Positions 62,743 through 64,000 of a DNA stretch of 64,000 bases are shown here, piece after piece. Numbering within the stretch: the first letter of the stretch is position 1; every line of letters begins with the position of its first letter. Origin of the DNA: Blastococcus sp. HT6-4 (lineage in GTDB: Bacteria; Actinomycetota; Actinomycetes; Mycobacteriales; Geodermatophilaceae); NCBI RefSeq assembly GCF_039679125.1, contig NZ_CP155551.1:1116001-1180000 (forward strand). Reading direction: 5' to 3'. The notes under the pieces were generated by a model, which was given only the letters and a program-made list of their open reading frames with translations, was not told the DNA's origin and did not search any database. The position numbers were made by a program, and so were the translations under genes.

Positions 62743-64000
62743 TGGCCACCGTGTTCGGATCCCCGGCAGCGCGCCGGGCGGTCGTCCTGGCCGTAGCGCT
62801 GGCGCTGACGCTGACGGCCGCGATGTTCACGCGGCGCCCGGGACCGAGCGCCGAGCAGACAGCTGATCTGGCGCGCCCTTTCAGCTTCCGCACGGTAGTC
62901 CTCAACGAGGCTCCACCGGGCGGGCGCAGCACCCGTCCGGTGCATCCCGACTTCTCGGGGGTGCAGGCGTGGATCGCCGCCGTGGGCGGGGCGGTCTCCC
63001 TCAGCGACCTGCGCGGGCTCGGACGGTCGGCCGACGGGTGCCTGGTGGACCCGCGCGACGACTCCGTCACCGTGTTCCCCGTGCCGGAAGCGGGCGGACC
63101 GGACTACCCCCGCTTCCAGTTGCGCCCCACAGACCTCGCTTACGACACGACCATGGCTCCGATGGGGTGCGTTCCCGGGGACTTCGACGAGGACGGGACG
63201 ACGGATCTGCTCGTCACCTACTGGGGACGCTCGCCCATCGTCTTCATGAACCAGGGCAGCGGCGTCGCAGGACCCACGGCGGACGGGTTCCATGCGCACG
63301 AGCTGGTGGATCCCCCTCAGATCTGGAACACCACCACCGCCAACGTGGGTGATGTGGACGGCGACGGACACCTCGACATCCTCCTCGGCAACTTCTTTCC
63401 CGACGGTGCTCGCGTGCTGGACCCGACCGCGACCGATGACGGCCGCATGGCGATGAACAGCTCACTGGGGAAGGCGCTCAACGGCGGAGGCGCCAAGCTG
63501 TTCCTCACCAAGCCGACCGGCGGGGTCCAGGACATGCCGGAGATCATCGACGCCACGTCGGCGCTGCCCACGAGTTCGACCAGCGCCTGGACACTCGCCA
63601 CCGGCATGCAGGACCTGACGGGGGACCTGCTGCCCGAGGTGTACCTGGCCAACGACTTCGGCCCCGACCAGCTCCTGGTCAACGACTCCACCCCGGGTCG
63701 GGCCGGTTTCACCGCCGTCTACGGCTCCCGGGACCCGTACACCCCGCGTAGCCAGGTCCTCGGTCACGACTCCTTCAAGGGCATGGGCGTCACGTTCACC
63801 TACGCCGACGGCGGAGGGCTCCCGTCGATCATGGTCGGCAACATCACCACCGAATTCGGGTTGCACGAGAGCAACCTGTTCTTCGTCCCGTCCGGCGAGC
63901 CCGAGGATCTCGCGGCAGGCCGTGTGCCCTACCGCGAGCGGAGTGAGGCGCTGGGCATCGCCCGCGCCGGCTGGAGCTGGGATGTCAAGGCGGGCGACTT
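62742..64000 (+). CDS. CRTAC1/FG-GAP-repeat protein, UnbV-like (partial)
   Basis: Runs off the right edge after 419 codons. A hydrophobic segment (RRAVVLAVALALTLTAAMF, residues 12-30) anchors or exports it. The outside part has FG-GAP/VCBS beta-propeller repeats with calcium motifs: VPGDFDEDGTTDLLVTYWG, VGDVDGDGHLDILLGNF, MQDLTGDLLPEVYLANDFGPDQLLVND. The visible end reads GWSWDVKAGDF, as in CRTAC1-family proteins. Of such proteins, UnbV occurs in enediyne warhead cassettes. The rest of the gene and the ASPIC domain are outside the window. Confidence 0.85.
   Translation, partial: MATVFGSPAARRAVVLAVALALTLTAAMFTRRPGPSAEQTADLARPFSFRTVVLNEAPPGGRSTRPVHPDFSGVQAWIAAVGGAVSLSDLRGLGRSADGCLVDPRDDSVTVFPVPEAGGPDYPRFQLRPTDLAYDTTMAPMGCVPGDFDEDGTTDLLVTYWGRSPIVFMNQGSGVAGPTADGFHAHELVDPPQIWNTTTANVGDVDGDGHLDILLGNFFPDGARVLDPTATDDGRMAMNSSLGKALNGGGAKLFLTKPTGGVQDMPEIIDATSALPTSSTSAWTLATGMQDLTGDLLPEVYLANDFGPDQLLVNDSTPGRAGFTAVYGSRDPYTPRSQVLGHDSFKGMGVTFTYADGGGLPSIMVGNITTEFGLHESNLFFVPSGEPEDLAAGRVPYRERSEALGIARAGWSWDVKAGD

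Overview
The window is high-GC DNA with many GTG starts, good Shine-Dalgarno sites and tightly overlapping operons. It carries a fused FbiC (coenzyme F420), DUF6153/DUF305, a NERD-like membrane protein, and HAAS/PadR and NrtR/nadABC units. This points to an actinobacterium, most likely of the Geodermatophilaceae type (Blastococcus, Geodermatophilus, Modestobacter). The family assignment is an inference from gene style, not from a marker gene.

From 0 to 41.6 kb the content is mostly housekeeping and accessory chromosome. In order it holds: stress proteins and a GlsB-type membrane protein; a SulP transporter with a MerR regulator; pgi; a DUF6153-DUF305 pair; tRNA-His and oligoribonuclease; a TetR regulator divergent from a methylcrotonyl-CoA carboxylase/acyl-CoA dehydrogenase operon; a DUF885 peptidase-like protein and a quinone oxidoreductase; a secreted beta-helix protein; a PadR/HAAS pair; fbiC; an operon of ECF sigma factor, anti-sigma factor and ABC transporter; flavin enzymes; a GGDEF/EAL protein; an LLM oxidoreductase; and nadA-nadB-nadC divergent from nrtR. 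Two genes are broken: a metallophosphoesterase remnant at 22.9 kb and a frameshifted SGNH hydrolase at 33.1 kb. Two copies of an imperfect inverted repeat (27.3 and 37.1 kb) differ by compensatory base-pair changes, which indicates a conserved folded element.

From about 42.4 kb to the right edge the content becomes that of a specialised-metabolite cluster. The minus-strand part has a phosphopantetheinyl transferase, a membrane protein, a methyltransferase, a VOC protein and an AhpD-like protein. The plus-strand part, unbroken from 47.2 kb to the end, has a StrR/ParB-type regulator, a DszC-like flavin monooxygenase, a second AhpD-like protein, a DHA2 exporter, a DsrE protein with a sulfide:quinone-reductase-like flavoprotein, an esterase, a single polypeptide joining a C-S lyase to a methyltransferase, two unrecognised proteins, a LolA-like protein, an ABC1/AarF kinase, an HxlR regulator, a DUF1702 protein and a CRTAC1/FG-GAP protein cut by the window edge. 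DUF1702 next to a CRTAC1/UnbV-type protein is known from enediyne polyketide loci, so the window probably stops just before the core synthase. The sulfur-handling genes suggest that a thiol, thioether or polysulfide group is installed on the product. That chemistry is inference; no polyketide synthase is visible here.
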